Source: Streptomyces pyxinicus
GTDB taxonomy: Bacteria; Actinomycetota; Actinomycetes; Streptomycetales; Streptomycetaceae
Reading direction: 5' to 3'
DNA: 64,000 bases
NCBI RefSeq assembly: GCF_024753135.1
Contig: NZ_JANUGP010000003.1
Coordinates: forward strand, 248,001 to 312,000
Both the position numbers and the translations under genes were made by a program. Below are positions 1 through 8,633 of the stretch, piece by piece. The notes beneath the pieces are model-generated. The model was not told where the DNA came from. It searched no databases and saw only the letters and a list, made by a program, of their open reading frames with translations. How positions within the stretch are numbered: the stretch's first letter is position 1; the number at the start of each line of letters is the position of its first letter.

Positions 1-139
1 CACCCCCGGCCACAGTGCCGCGCTGGAGGTGCTGTGGCCCGCCCTCGCGCCGTTGTCCCGGCGGGAGCGGCTGGACCTGGCGCACCGGCTGATCGGCTCC
101 GTGCTCGACGGCACCACGGCCCACGAGGAGACCCGATGA
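1..139 (+). CDS. C-terminal end of an unidentified protein (5' end outside window)
   Basis: An open frame enters from the left edge (codons begin at base 2) and stops with TGA at 137-139. It shows about 45 residues, Leu/Arg/Ala rich (for example the run APLSRRERLDLAHRLIG), ending HEETR. Its stop overlaps the ATG of the next gene as ATGA, so the two are very probably translationally coupled in one operon. The tail is too short to name. Because a LanB-type gene lies two genes downstream, a peptide-modification enzyme such as a split SpaB_C elimination protein is conceivable, but that is a guess. Confidence 0.55.
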   Translation, partial: TPGHSAALEVLWPALAPLSRRERLDLAHRLIGSVLDGTTAHEETR

Positions 140-3100
140 ACTCCGCCCCGCCTCCGGCACCCACGCTGGAAGCGACCCCGTACCAGGCGTCCCAGCTGAT
201 GGCCTCGCTGCTGTCCGACCGGCACCGGGTCGGCACCCTGCCCGTCCGCATCCCGCTGGACGGGCCGGACGCCCAGGGAGCGGGCGCCGTGGTCGGCCTC
301 CCCGAGGCGCAGCGCGCCTGGACCGCACTGCTGCGCTCGACGACGGCCCTGCGCGTCCGCTTCCACGACACCCCCGACGGGCTCGTCCAGGAACCGCGCG
401 GGTACGACGGCCTGCCCGAGGACACCGTCCGGGTGACCCTCGGCGACGACGACCCCGACGCGGACGGTCTCGCGCCGTTCGGGCCCGTGCTGCTGACGGC
501 CCGGCTGGACCTGCGCGGCAGCGGCCCGGTGCTGGCGGTGCGCGTGCACCACGCGCTCGTGGACGAGCACTCCGTGCTGCTCCTCGGCCGGGCGCTGCGG
601 CACTTCCTCGCCCACCCCGACGCCCTCCCCGAGGACGACGGCGACCACTACCGGCGGGCCCAGGATGCCCTGCTGGAGGCGTCCCGCCGGCCGCCGGCCC
701 CGCGTCCCGGGGGCGAGGCACCGCGCCGCCCGGCCGACCCCGGCGGGCCGGCCGCGCCGCTGCTGAGCCGTCCGGGCACGGACCCCCGCGAGCGCGCGCA
801 CCACGTGGTGCGGCTCGCCCCCGAAACGGTCAAGGCGCTACGGCGGGCGGCCCGGCAGGCCCGGGCCTCCGCCGTCTCCGTGGCGCACGCGGCCGTCCTG
901 GCCGCGCTGCACCGGCTGGTCCCCGACCGCACCCCCGTCGTCGGCGTGCCGATGACCCTGCGCGACCTGCGGGCCGTCGGCTTCGACGCCGTCGGCCTCT
1001 ACCTCAACGTCGTGCCCACCACGATCCCCTGCTCCGAAAACGACACCTTCGGCGACCTAGTCGAGCGGGTCCGCGCCGAGTCGCTGGCCCTGCACGGGCG
1101 CAAGTTCGCGTCCGTCGGCGACCTCGCCGCGGCGGACGGCGTCGCCCGGCCCGGCAACCGCGCCTACGCCGACCTGGTGCTCGCCTTCCGCGACGGCTCC
1201 CTGCCGCCCGGCACCGACGAGCGCGCCGCGGCTGCCCGGCGGACCGCGGAACCCGGCGCCCCGCTCAACGTCGAGGTGGTGCTCGGTCCCGAGCACGGGC
1301 TGATCCTCTTCGACTGGCGCAGCGGGCTCGTGCCCTGGCCGCCCGCCGCACAGCTCGCCTCGGCCGTCGTCCAGGCCCTCACCGAGCTGCCCGCCCGGCC
1401 CGATGGGCGGGTGGGGGAGTTCGCCCTGCTGGACGCCGGGAGCACCGCCGAGGTACGGCGGCACCTCGGCGGCCAGCCGCCGACGGCCGGCGCCCCGGCG
1501 CCCTCCGTCGTCGAACTCGTCGAGCGCGCCGCCGCCCGCGCTCCCGACGCGCCGGCCCTCAGCGACGCCGAACGCACCTGGACCTACGACGAGTTGGCGG
1601 CGGCCGTGCGCCGGGTGCGGGCCGTGCTGCGGTCCCGGGAACTGCCGCGCGGCGCGCGGGTCGCGGTCGCCTGCGGCCTGGACGCCTGGCAGGTGGCCAC
1701 CGCGCTGGCGGTCTGGCAGGAGGGCCTGTGCTACGTGCCGGTGGACCCTCGGGGCCCCGCCGAACGCAACCGGTTCGTGCTCGCCGACTCCAAAGCCGCG
1801 CTGGTGGTGTGCGCCCCCGGCGCGTCCGACGCCTCCTTCCTCGCCGGGACGCCCGAGCGGGACGTCGTCACCACCGACGCGCTGCCCCCGGAACCGGCCG
1901 ACGGCACCGCACCCGCCGCCGGCCGCCCGGAACCGGACGAGCCCGCCTACCTCATGTACACCTCGGGCACCACGGGCCGCCCCAAGGGGGTGACGGTCAC
2001 CCACCACAACCTGGCCGGGTTCCTCCGGGCGATGACCCTGGCCCTGCCGGGAGCGGCGGAGGGCGACTGGCTGGCCGAGACCTCGCCGTCGTTCGACATC
2101 TCCTACGTCGAGATGTTCTGGCCGCTGACCCACGGCCGGCATGTCCAGCTGCGCTCGCCCGACGCCCGCGAGGACCCCGGCGACGGGCGGCCGTTCGCGC
2201 ACCGCCAGTGCACGCCCGCGCGGGCCGGCCAACTGCTCACCGCACGGGAACTGGGCCACCCGCTGGGCCGGTGGGACGTCGCGCCGCGCTACTGGCTGCT
2301 GGGCGGCGAACGGCTGCCCGGCGCGCTCCTGGAGCGGCTGCGCGCGGCCTACCCCGACACCGTCTTCGTGAACATGTACGGCCCCACCGAGGCGACGGTG
2401 TGGGCGACCTACCACGTGGTCCGCGGCGACGAGGGCGCCGACGTGCCCCTGGGCCGGCCGCTGCCCAACAGCGGGGTGCTGGTGACGGACCCGCACGGAC
2501 ACGACGTGCCCGAGGGCGTCGTCGGCGAACTCCTCGTCATCGGCGACTCGGTGGCCTCCGGGTACCTGAACCGCCCGGACGCGACCCGGCGGCGGTTCAC
2601 CACGGTGGCCACGGCCGGCGGGACGCGCGCCTACCGCACCGGGGACCTGGTGTGCGCGGGCCCGGACGGGCGCCTGTACTTCCGCGGGCGCGACGACGAC
2701 CAGGTGAAGATCCGGGGCCACCGCGTGGAACCCGGCGAACTGGAACAACGGCTGCTGGTCCTGCCGGGCGTCCGCGAGGCCGTCGCCGTGGTGCTGGACG
2801 CCGGCGACCCCGAACGCATCCGGCTGGCCGCCGCCGTCACGGTGGCCGACCCCGCGTCCTTCGACCCGGCGCAGGCACGACGGCTGCTCGCGGCGGAGGT
2901 CCCGGAGGCGATGCTGCCCGCCGAACTCGTCGTCCTGGACGCCCTGCCACGGCTGACCAACGGCAAGGCGGACCGGCTCGCCGTACGGGCCGCCTGCGAA
3001 GCGGCCGCGGCCGGTACCGGCACGGCGGGGCTCGGCCCCGGCCCCCTCGACGCCGCGTCCCGCCCCGCGCTTCCCGGCACGTCGGGGGCGCCCGGCTCCG

Positions 3101-3345
3101 GTGCCACGGGCGAGGCGCCGGACCCGGCACTGGGCGCGGTGCTCGCCGCCGCCGAGAAGATCTTCCACCGGGCGGTCGGCGACCACGAGAACTTCTTCGA
3201 CCTGGGCGGCAACTCCCTCACCGCGCTCCGGTTGACCGCGCTCGTCCGGGCCGAGGGCTTCCACCTTGAGGTGGAGGACGTCCTCGACCTGCCCGACATG
3301 CGCGCCCTCGCCGACCAGGCCGCCCCTGGCCCAGGCCCCGGCTGA
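136..3345 (+). CDS. Non-ribosomal peptide synthetase, single module C-A-T, predicted glycine-activating
   Basis: A 1069-residue cytoplasmic NRPS module. A condensation-like domain covers about residues 10-430; its active-site motif reads HHALVDE at 138-144, so HHxxxDE rather than HHxxxDG. An adenylation domain covers about 470-950, with YTSGTTGRPKG at 608-618, NMYGPTE at 746 and the catalytic lysine of NGK at 944. A carrier domain follows, with phosphopantetheine serine 1027 in LGGNSL. Reading the ten specificity positions against GrsA gives D-I-V-Q-L-G-M-V-W-K, identical at seven of ten to the common glycine code. The start is the ATG overlapping the preceding stop (ATGA); an upstream extension of the same frame lacks this logic. 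There is no thioesterase, so the glycyl thioester must be passed to another enzyme. The next gene, a LanB-type fusion 79 bases downstream, is the natural candidate partner. The NRPS identity is certain; the substrate is an inference. Confidence 0.93.
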   Translation: MNSAPPPAPTLEATPYQASQLMASLLSDRHRVGTLPVRIPLDGPDAQGAGAVVGLPEAQRAWTALLRSTTALRVRFHDTPDGLVQEPRGYDGLPEDTVRVTLGDDDPDADGLAPFGPVLLTARLDLRGSGPVLAVRVHHALVDEHSVLLLGRALRHFLAHPDALPEDDGDHYRRAQDALLEASRRPPAPRPGGEAPRRPADPGGPAAPLLSRPGTDPRERAHHVVRLAPETVKALRRAARQARASAVSVAHAAVLAALHRLVPDRTPVVGVPMTLRDLRAVGFDAVGLYLNVVPTTIPCSENDTFGDLVERVRAESLALHGRKFASVGDLAAADGVARPGNRAYADLVLAFRDGSLPPGTDERAAAARRTAEPGAPLNVEVVLGPEHGLILFDWRSGLVPWPPAAQLASAVVQALTELPARPDGRVGEFALLDAGSTAEVRRHLGGQPPTAGAPAPSVVELVERAAARAPDAPALSDAERTWTYDELAAAVRRVRAVLRSRELPRGARVAVACGLDAWQVATALAVWQEGLCYVPVDPRGPAERNRFVLADSKAALVVCAPGASDASFLAGTPERDVVTTDALPPEPADGTAPAAGRPEPDEPAYLMYTSGTTGRPKGVTVTHHNLAGFLRAMTLALPGAAEGDWLAETSPSFDISYVEMFWPLTHGRHVQLRSPDAREDPGDGRPFAHRQCTPARAGQLLTARELGHPLGRWDVAPRYWLLGGERLPGALLERLRAAYPDTVFVNMYGPTEATVWATYHVVRGDEGADVPLGRPLPNSGVLVTDPHGHDVPEGVVGELLVIGDSVASGYLNRPDATRRRFTTVATAGGTRAYRTGDLVCAGPDGRLYFRGRDDDQVKIRGHRVEPGELEQRLLVLPGVREAVAVVLDAGDPERIRLAAAVTVADPASFDPAQARRLLAAEVPEAMLPAELVVLDALPRLTNGKADRLAVRAACEAAAAGTGTAGLGPGPLDAASRPALPGTSGAPGSGATGEAPDPALGAVLAAAEKIFHRAVGDHENFFDLGGNSLTALRLTALVRAEGFHLEVEDVLDLPDMRALADQAAPGPGPG

Positions 3346-3424
3346 CCGGCCCGGGCGGCGCGCGCACCACGCCGCCCGGTTCCCTTCCCCCTTCCCCCGC
3401 CCCTGTTATCCGAGAGGAGCGCCC

Positions 3425-6400
3425 GTGTCCGGCGACGTCACCGTGGTCCACGTAGGCGAGCCCTGGCCCGAGCACTGGTCCACGTCCGTCTACCTGTGCG
3501 GCCCCACACCCCGCGACCCCGCCCTGGACTCCTGGCGCCCGCACGCCGAACACCTGCTGCGCGAGCACTGGAGCGGCGAGGGCCGGCTCGCCGTCTTCCT
3601 GCCCGAGGCCCCCGACGGGCAGTCCGAACCGCCCTACCCGCAGCAGGTCGCCTGGGAGGAGGCGGCGATGCACGCGGCCGACGCCATCCTCTTCTACGTC
3701 CCCCGCGACCTGGCCACCCTGCCCGGCCTGGTCACCAACGTGAAGTGGGGCGCCTGGCACGACTGCGGGCGCGCGGTGCTCGGCTCCCCGCCGGGCGCCC
3801 AGCGCAACGAGTACCTGCTGCACTTCGCGGAGCTGCTCGCCGTACCAGTCGCCCACGACCTGCCCGGCGCGGTCACGGCGGCCCTCGCCCTGGCCGGCCC
3901 GGGTGCGCGTCGCGAGGGCGCCGACCGGCATGTCCCGCTCGCCCTGTGGCGGTCGCCCGAGTTCCGCGACTGGCACGCCGGCCTTGCCGGGCGGGGCGAC
4001 GCCCTGCTCGGCGGGCGCCTGCTGTGGAGCCGCGGCAACCCCGTCACGGACTGGGTGTTCGAGGCCCGGCTGCGGTCGGCCGCCACCGGGCTGGAGCGCA
4101 CCGAGCTGGCGTCGCGGGCCGGAGAACCCCCGCCCGCGCACCCCGCGCACCTCGCCCCGCTGGGGACGACCGGCTGGTCCGTGTGGCGGGACGTGATGCT
4201 GCGCGGCGCCGGCTTCCCCGCCTCCGACCTCACGGCCCTGGCCAGCCCCGCTCTCGCCGCGGCGGCCGACCTCGCGGCCGACGGCGATCCCACGGCCGCG
4301 GCCGACTACAAGCACGCCTACGACCGGGCCGTCGACGACCTGCGGGCCGCGGTGGGCCGCACGGCCGGCGCGACTGCCTTCCGGGAGGCCGTGCTCTGGC
4401 AGAACCAGGCCGTGGTCCACCACCACCTGCACAAGGCGGCCGCGGGCGGCCCGCGCAACGCACAAGGCCGCCGCAACGAACTCGTCATCGCCTCCTACCT
4501 CCAGCGGTACACCCTGAAGAACGACACCATCGGGTGGTTCGGGCCCGTCGGCTGGGCCCGCTGCACCGACGCCGACGGCCCGCTGACGGTACGTCCGGGC
4601 CCGGCGCTGACCGCCGAACGGCACACGTTCTTCGAGAACTGGGCGGTGGACGCCCTGGCCGCCACGGTCGCCCGGACACCCGGCGTACTGCCCTGGCTGG
4701 TGCCGCGCCCGGTCGCCTCGCACGCCCGGCGCGGACACACGCTGCTGCGCCCCCGCCGCCCCTCGCGCGAACTCACCGACGACGAACTCGCGCTGCTGGA
4801 GCTGTGCGACGGGCGGCGGACCACCGCCGAGGTGACCGCAGCCGCTCCCGGCGGCCCGCGAGCCGCCCTGCCGGTCCTGGTACGGCTGCACGAGGAGGGC
4901 ATCGTCCGCCTCGACCTCACCGGCCCCGTCGAGGCCCGGCCGGAACACACCCTGCGTCGCGCGCTGGCCCGGATCGGCGACCCCGAGGTGCGGGCCCGCG
5001 CCCTCGCCCCCGTGGACCGGCTGGTGCGGCTGCGGGAGGACGTCGCCGCCGCGGCCGGCGACCCGGACCGGCTGGACCCGGCGCTGACCGCGCTGCGCGG
5101 CGCGTTCGAGGACATCACCGCCCGCGACGCGACCCGCAGGGCGGGCGCCGACTACGCCGGCCGCACCCTCGTCTACGAGGACACCGCCCGGGACGTCCAG
5201 GTCGGCCTGGGCACCCCGCTCATCTCGGAGCTGGCCGCGCCCCTCGGACTGCTCCTGGACAGCGCCGACTGGCTGGTACGGCGGGTCGCCGACGGCTACC
5301 GGGACCTCTTCGACGCCCTGTACGACCGTGAGACCCGGCGCACCGGCGAGCCGGGCGTCCCGCTGGCGTGGCTGGTGGCGCTGGCGGCCGACCAGCTGTC
5401 CACCGGCCACCGCAGCGTGCCCCCGCCGGTCGAGCGGGCCGTCACGGAGTTCCAGGACCGCTGGCGGCGGGTGCTGCCGCTGCCCGGCACCGCGCGCCAC
5501 ACGGTGACCGCCGCCGCCCTCGCCGAGGGCGTGGCACGCGAGTTCCCGGCGGGGCCGCTGCCCTGGGCCGCCGCGACCCACCACTGCCCGGACCTGATGA
5601 TCGCGGCGACGGGACCGCAGGCGGTGGCCGACGGCGACTGGGAGGGCGTGCTCGGCGAACTCCACGTGGCCACCAACACCCTGGAAGGCCGCGCCTTCGT
5701 CGACCGGCACCCCGACCCGGAGCGGCTGCTGCGGGCGGCCGAGGCCGACTACGCGGGCCGCCGGGTGTACGCCGTACCGCCGAAGGACTCGCTGTTCGTC
5801 AGCTCACGGCTGGCGCCTCCGTCGGCGCTGCTGTCACCGGCGTACCGTTACTGGTCGTGGGCGGAGGGGCAGGACTCGGCCGAGGTGCCGGGGACGCCGC
5901 TGCCGGCGGGCGGGCTGCGGGTGTGCCGGGAGGACGGCGGGCTGGTGGTCCGCGCCGACGACGGGACCCGCGTCCCGCTGCTGGAGGCGGTCGGCGAGTT
6001 CCTGAGCGCGGCGGTGGCCGGCGCGTTCAGCCCCTTCGCGCGGGCTCCGCACCGGCCCCGGGTGACCGTCGGCCGGCTGGTGGTGGCGCGGGAGTCGTGG
6101 TCGGTGCCGGTGGCCGCGCTGGGCTGGGTCCGCGAGACCGACGAGGCCGCCCGGTTCGCCGCCGCCCGTCGGTGGCGGGCCGAACTGGGCCTTCCGGAGC
6201 GGGTGTTCTACCGGGTCCCGCACGAACTCAAACCGATGGCGGGGGACTTCGGCAGTCTGGCGTTGGTGAACCTGATGGCCAGGACGGTCCGTGCGGTGCC
6301 GGACGGTCCGGACGCCACCGTCACCCTGACGGAGATGTATCCGGGGCCCGACAGGCTCTGGCTGCCGGACGCGGCCGGCGCCCGCTACACCAGCGAGCTG

Positions 6401-6466
6401 CGGTTCGTCGCCACCCGGGCCGGCTCTCACCGGACCGAGAGGGTCAGCTCCAGCACGAGCGCCTGA
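3425..6466 (+). CDS. Fusion: nucleoside 2-deoxyribosyltransferase-like domain + LanB-type (tRNA-dependent) dehydratase domain
   Basis: A 1013-residue protein starting with GTG behind GAGAGGAGC. Residues 1 to about 160 look like a nucleoside 2-deoxyribosyltransferase-like (NDT/DUF4406-type) fold: YLCGPTPR at 23-30, a Trp-Glu-Glu segment (VAWEEAAMHAADAILFYVPR) and an NVKWGAW helix. Residues about 165-1013 match the lantibiotic dehydratase N-terminal region: the hallmark YLQRYTLKNDTIGWFGPVGW at 358-377 and a C-terminal region containing HELKPMAGDFGSLALVNLMA and RLWLPDA. The SpaB_C elimination domain is not attached. LanB proteins of this type use aminoacyl-tRNA to glutamylate Ser/Thr, and stand-alone versions (PEARLs) add amino acids to peptide ends. 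No precursor peptide gene was found nearby. The NDT fusion is unusual and suggests a nucleoside or nucleotide substrate, or a regulatory pocket. Both domain identities are from motif recognition; the reaction is unknown. Confidence 0.8.
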   Translation: MSGDVTVVHVGEPWPEHWSTSVYLCGPTPRDPALDSWRPHAEHLLREHWSGEGRLAVFLPEAPDGQSEPPYPQQVAWEEAAMHAADAILFYVPRDLATLPGLVTNVKWGAWHDCGRAVLGSPPGAQRNEYLLHFAELLAVPVAHDLPGAVTAALALAGPGARREGADRHVPLALWRSPEFRDWHAGLAGRGDALLGGRLLWSRGNPVTDWVFEARLRSAATGLERTELASRAGEPPPAHPAHLAPLGTTGWSVWRDVMLRGAGFPASDLTALASPALAAAADLAADGDPTAAADYKHAYDRAVDDLRAAVGRTAGATAFREAVLWQNQAVVHHHLHKAAAGGPRNAQGRRNELVIASYLQRYTLKNDTIGWFGPVGWARCTDADGPLTVRPGPALTAERHTFFENWAVDALAATVARTPGVLPWLVPRPVASHARRGHTLLRPRRPSRELTDDELALLELCDGRRTTAEVTAAAPGGPRAALPVLVRLHEEGIVRLDLTGPVEARPEHTLRRALARIGDPEVRARALAPVDRLVRLREDVAAAAGDPDRLDPALTALRGAFEDITARDATRRAGADYAGRTLVYEDTARDVQVGLGTPLISELAAPLGLLLDSADWLVRRVADGYRDLFDALYDRETRRTGEPGVPLAWLVALAADQLSTGHRSVPPPVERAVTEFQDRWRRVLPLPGTARHTVTAAALAEGVAREFPAGPLPWAAATHHCPDLMIAATGPQAVADGDWEGVLGELHVATNTLEGRAFVDRHPDPERLLRAAEADYAGRRVYAVPPKDSLFVSSRLAPPSALLSPAYRYWSWAEGQDSAEVPGTPLPAGGLRVCREDGGLVVRADDGTRVPLLEAVGEFLSAAVAGAFSPFARAPHRPRVTVGRLVVARESWSVPVAALGWVRETDEAARFAAARRWRAELGLPERVFYRVPHELKPMAGDFGSLALVNLMARTVRAVPDGPDATVTLTEMYPGPDRLWLPDAAGARYTSELRFVATRAGSHRTERVSSSTSA

Positions 6467-6909
6467 CTGCGCGCGGACAGCGCCCGGCTGAACCCGGCCG
6501 GGAGGTAGAGGACCTCGCCCGCCCGGAGCCGGTGGCGCAGCCAGCCGACTCCGTCGGGCCAGTCCGTCCCGAGCGGCGTGAGCCGTGCCTCGACGGCTCC
6601 GAGCAGGGGCAGCAGGAAGGTGTCGGCCGCGACCGGCGTCTCCTCGGTGGCGTCCCCGGCCGGGACCGTGTGGTAGGCGGCGCGGGTCTCGTGGTCCACG
6701 AGTGCGCCGAGGCGTTCGGCGAAGTCGAGGGCGGGGTGCCACGGCGCGTCGCCGTCCTGCCCGTGGGCGGCGGCCAGGGCGGGCACGACGGTGTCCTCGC
6801 CGCGCGGCCACACCACCGCGGCGCTGCGTCCGCCATGGGTGGAGAACGTCCACACCATGTCGGTGAGGAAGGTCTCAAGGTCGGCCTGGAGAACCGATGC
6901 TGCGTCCAA
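6427..6909 (-). CDS. Small cupin-like protein
   Basis: A 160-residue protein. The chosen start is TTG, because GAGGAG lies 6-7 bases upstream and no good ATG fits; an internal Met (MVWTFSTHGG) is the alternative. The C-terminal third (RHRLRAGEVLYLPAGFSRAL, then a hydrophobic strand) resembles the end of a JmjC/cupin_4-type beta barrel. The usual HxD iron-binding pair is not evident, so it may be a divergent or non-catalytic cupin. Its last 40 bases overlap the end of the convergent LanB fusion gene. If catalytic, an Fe/2-oxoglutarate hydroxylase acting on the peptide product would fit the context, but this is only inferred. Confidence 0.5.
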   Translation of the reverse strand: MDAASVLQADLETFLTDMVWTFSTHGGRSAAVVWPRGEDTVVPALAAAHGQDGDAPWHPALDFAERLGALVDHETRAAYHTVPAGDATEETPVAADTFLLPLLGAVEARLTPLGTDWPDGVGWLRHRLRAGEVLYLPAGFSRALSARSQALVLELTLSVR

Positions 6910-7083
6910 TGCACATCTCCTCGTTCGGTCCGGGGCGCACGGAGAGACCGCGGGCGATCCCCGCGGCACGGCGCTTCGCCGACGTGGTGCGGCCCCGGAT
7001 CCGGTGTGCGGGTCGTGTTCCGGGTGTTCGCGGTAGGGGCGCGGGCCGAGCGGCGGCACACGACGCGGGTCCCGGCGGGGACC

Positions 7084-7123
7084 GGCAGGCGTCGGTGCCG
7101 TCGCGTCGGCGCCGACGCCTGCC
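7084..7123 (-). terminator. Strong inverted repeat, likely terminator of the LuxR gene
   Basis: Two 16-base arms (GGCAGGCGTCGGTGCC and GGCGCCGACGCCTGCC) pair with a single T/G-type mismatch around an 8-base loop. It lies about 40 bases beyond the LuxR stop and upstream of the cupin start, in a 253-base gene-free stretch. There is no T tract, as usual in high-GC actinobacteria. Confidence 0.65.
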
Positions 7124-7162
7124 ACGTTCGTGACCGTGTCCTACCGTGCCGGGGCGCGCAAG

Positions 7163-8197
7163 TCACGATTCCGCGCCACTGCCGACCGGCGGACGTCCCG
7201 TCAGCTGCGCCTGGGCGGCCAGCACCCCGGCCTGGAAGCGGCTGTCCGCGCCGAGGGTCTCCATGATGTCGGCGATGTGCCGGCGGGCGGTGCGCAGCGA
7301 CATGCCGAGTCGGCGGGCTATCGACTCGTCCTTCAGCCCGGCGGCGAGCAGGTCCACGATGGTCTGGTGGATCTCCTTGGCCACCCGCTCCAGACCGTCC
7401 TGGGCGGCGTCGGAGAAGGGGGTCGCCCGGATCCAGTACTGCTCGAAGATGTCATGGAAGTAGCCCACGATGGTGGGCTCGCGCACCGCGACCGCGCCCC
7501 AGCTGTCCGTCCGGTCGGGAAGGAAGGCGAGGCTCTTGTCGTAGATGATGACCCTTCCGAAGAGTTCGTGCGAGGTCCGGTACTCGGCGCCGAGCGCCGT
7601 CGCCGCCGCGACGTAGGCCTGGCTGGGGCCGTTGAAGCGGGCCGTGTGGTGGTAGAGGGTGCGCATGCGCACGTTCCGGGAGAGCAGGGCGTGATCCCGG
7701 CCCAGGGCCTCCTCCATCGCCTCCGGAACCCGCCCGCTGCCACCGGGCTGGCTGCTGACCACTTCCTCCTGGCACTCGGCCGACGCCCGGTTCAGCGCGG
7801 CCCTGACCTCCTCGAGCGTCGGGATCACCTCCACGGTGAAGTCCCGGTTGGAGGCGCGGCCGGCGAAGAAGTGATCGCGTAAACGGTTGATCTTGCCGTG
7901 CACCAGGTCGAGTTGCTCCTCGTGATGGCGGATGGCAGCGCGCAGCGGCGCCGTCAGGGTGGGGGCCACCGCGTCCGGGTCCACGACCACGACCTCGCCG
8001 GGGGAGTCGCGGACGGGTCTGACGAGGCCGAGCGCGCCCAGCCGCTTCAGCGCCGACTCGGCTCTCCCCCGAGGGAGTCCGAGCTCCGCGGCCGCCTGTT
8101 CGGGCCGGCCGCTGCCCCCGTCGACAATCCACCCGTAGACGAGGATGTCGTCCTCGTCGATGGGCGGGGAGCCGGGTGACGTTCGCTGCTCATTCAT
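7163..8197 (-). CDS. LuxR-family transcriptional regulator with a TTA codon
   Basis: A 344-residue protein. The N-terminus contains a winged-helix/TrmB-like segment (GRPEQAAAELGLPRGRAESA, about 27-46). The middle is a sensor-like region, and the last 65 residues form a LuxR-type helix-turn-helix (LLAAGLKDESIARRLGMSLR then TARRHIADIMETLGA). ATG at 8197 was chosen because the sequence upstream is AT-rich and non-coding; no clear Shine-Dalgarno is present, so the transcript may be leaderless. Codon 106 (bases 7880-7882) is TTA, the rare leucine codon read by bldA tRNA in Streptomyces, so translation is probably delayed to differentiation. This organisation is common for pathway-specific regulators at cluster ends. 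Targets are unknown. Confidence 0.85.
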   Translation of the reverse strand: MNEQRTSPGSPPIDEDDILVYGWIVDGGSGRPEQAAAELGLPRGRAESALKRLGALGLVRPVRDSPGEVVVVDPDAVAPTLTAPLRAAIRHHEEQLDLVHGKINRLRDHFFAGRASNRDFTVEVIPTLEEVRAALNRASAECQEEVVSSQPGGSGRVPEAMEEALGRDHALLSRNVRMRTLYHHTARFNGPSQAYVAAATALGAEYRTSHELFGRVIIYDKSLAFLPDRTDSWGAVAVREPTIVGYFHDIFEQYWIRATPFSDAAQDGLERVAKEIHQTIVDLLAAGLKDESIARRLGMSLRTARRHIADIMETLGADSRFQAGVLAAQAQLTGRPPVGSGAES

Positions 8198-8633
8198 TCG
8201 TTCAGTATTTGCATAGCAGATGAACAATCCATAGGCGATCCGACGTGGTGTTCTCCAACGCCGCGTGACCTTCCGCACACGGGTCCGAAGCCGGTCCGCG
8301 GGCGGGCGAGTGCCGCTCGGAGGCCGTGTGTGGCGCGTTCGCGTGACTGTCTTTCGAGCGGGTCCGAGCCCACACTGAGCAGCGGAAGGAAGACCGCCGG
8401 CGGTGAACGCCTCTGGTGACAGCGGAACACGGGACCCACGAAGGGGCGCGGCATGGGGAGTCCTCCGCCATACGGCGCGGACGGCGGACTCCTTCGCGGC
8501 CTGGTTCCGGCCACCGCGCGAACCGGCGCCCCGCGCCCCGGCGGTCCCGTTCCGCGCGGCTGCCGGAGGCGGCGGCATCCGGCGGCGATGCGTGGCAGCC
8601 GTGGCGAGGTCCCCTGAAACGGCGCTGATCATC
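8198..8633. other. Gene-free stretch upstream of the LuxR gene
   Basis: 436 bases between the LuxR start and the stop of the SnoaL-like gene. Open frames here have poor codon bias. The segment next to the LuxR start (about 8191-8235) is AT-rich for this genome and is the likely luxR promoter. Nothing else is recognised. Confidence 0.5.
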
